The notes under the pieces: model-generated
What the model was told of the DNA's origin: nothing
The model's database searches: none
The model's input: only the letters and a program-made list of their open reading frames with translations
Translations under genes and position numbers: made by a program
In this document: one piece after another, positions 5,256 through 5,848 of the stretch
Layout of the letters: every line of letters starts with the position of its first letter
How positions within the stretch are numbered: position 1 is the stretch's first letter
DNA from: Alphaproteobacteria bacterium
GTDB lineage: Bacteria > Pseudomonadota > Alphaproteobacteria > Rhodobacterales > Rhodobacteraceae
Length of the DNA stretch: 5,848 nucleotides
Direction of reading: 5' to 3'
Assembly: GCA_030830465.1 (NCBI GenBank)
Contig: JAURMY010000062.1
Span: 1-5,848, forward strand

Positions 5256-5848
5256 TCAGACCTGCATTTCCTTGGTGGCGCTCAGGGTCAGTTCCGGGAA
5301 GTCGCGGTGGATCCGGTCGATGTCCCATTGCAGACGGGTCAGATAGACCGGGTCACCGTCGTGATCCAGCGCGATATGGCCCTTATTGGCGTTCAGAAAC
5401 GCCTCAAGCCGGTCTTTCGGGCCGCTTGCCCACCGGGCAGAGGTGAATTGCGTCGGTTCAAACCGGACAGGCAGCGAATATTCCTGTTCGATCCGGCTGG
5501 CCAGAACTTCAAATTGCAGCGCCCCGACCACACCGACAATAAAGCCAGAGCCGATGGTCGGCTTGAAGACCTTGGCGGCACCTTCCTCGGCAAATTGCAT
5601 CAGGGCTTTGTCCAGATGTTTGGCCTTCATCGGGTCGGTGGCGCGCACGGATTGCAGCAGTTCAGGCGCAAAAGACGGAATGCCGGTGAATTTCAGCGCC
5701 TCGCCTTCGGTCAGGCTGTCGCCGATGCGCAACTGGCCGTGATTGGGTATGCCAATGATGTCGCCGGCCCATGCTTCTTCGGCCAGTTCACGGTCGCTGG
5801 CCAGAAACAGCACGGGGTTTGAAATGGCCATGGGCTTTTTCGACCGCA
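5256..5848 (-). CDS. prfC: Peptide chain release factor 3, C-terminal part (5' part off window)
   Basis: RF3 is the translational GTPase that removes RF1 or RF2 from the ribosome after peptide release. The last 196 codons of about 530 are visible; the GTP-binding domain lies beyond the right edge. Visible hallmarks, counted from the first complete codon: the domain II ending around residues 15-45 with A-W-A-G-D-I-I-G-I-P-N-H-G and L-R-I-G-D-S-L, then the RF3-specific C-terminal domain with F55-T-G-I-P-S-F-A-P-E and V107-G-A-L-Q-F-E-V-L. The reading frame continues upstream of the methionine at 5829-5831 as R-S-K-K-P-M, so that methionine is internal and not a start. The stop is 3 bases from the stop of the PepSY gene, leaving no room for a separate terminator between them. 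Confidence 0.93.
   Translation of the reverse strand, partial: RSKKPMAISNPVLFLASDRELAEEAWAGDIIGIPNHGQLRIGDSLTEGEALKFTGIPSFAPELLQSVRATDPMKAKHLDKALMQFAEEGAAKVFKPTIGSGFIVGVVGALQFEVLASRIEQEYSLPVRFEPTQFTSARWASGPKDRLEAFLNANKGHIALDHDGDPVYLTRLQWDIDRIHRDFPELTLSATKEMQV

Noticed and set aside
5307..5822. 171-codon plus-strand frame opposite prfC
   Set aside because: Antisense to conserved RF3 C-terminal sequence; composition typical of a shadow frame.
5829..5831. Methionine codon at 5829-5831 as the start of a short independent gene
   Set aside because: The frame stays open to the window edge as R-S-K-K-P-M, and the protein begins mid-domain in RF3, so this methionine is internal.

Overview
The window reads as an ordinary chromosomal segment of an alphaproteobacterium, most likely of the order Rhodobacterales (Roseobacter/Rhodobacter-type). 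Grounds: GC-rich coding with strong G/C third positions; a birA-coaX-rnj gene run typical of that group (usually downstream of the nuo operon, which would lie off the left edge); close protein resemblance to that order as I remember it; and a G-run/C-run hairpin followed by a GGGATATTTT tail of a kind I associate with gene ends in Rhodobacteraceae. No database was consulted.

Layout, left to right. (1) Positions 1-2635, plus strand: the last 54 codons of birA (biotin-protein ligase), then coaX (type III pantothenate kinase), then rnj (ribonuclease J). coaX and rnj overlap by one base (TGATG), so the three look like one operon with translational coupling at the second junction. (2) Positions 2636-2733: a short convergent gap with a strong GC hairpin, probably the transcription terminator. 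(3) Positions 2734-4134, minus strand: a complete RhlE-type DEAD-box RNA helicase with a disordered, basic, Pro/Ala-rich C-terminal tail. (4) Positions 4135-4595: a 461-base divergent intergenic region with no convincing gene. It holds candidate promoters in both directions, an AT-rich core and several inverted repeats. (5) Positions 4596-5252, plus strand: a small two-helix PepSY-type membrane protein. (6) From 5256 to the right edge, minus strand: the C-terminal 196 codons of prfC (peptide chain release factor 3), tail to tail with the PepSY gene across only 3 bases.

Functionally this is mostly housekeeping: two cofactor genes (biotin attachment and CoA synthesis), two RNA-metabolism genes facing each other (a 5'-exo/endonuclease and an unwinding helicase), a translation recycling factor, and one poorly characterised inner-membrane protein. 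I found no mobile element, CRISPR array, tRNA, rRNA or defence system. The least explained DNA is the 4135-4595 intergenic region and the hairpin element at 2663-2704. These are the best places for a second look, but neither amounts to a demonstrated new system.
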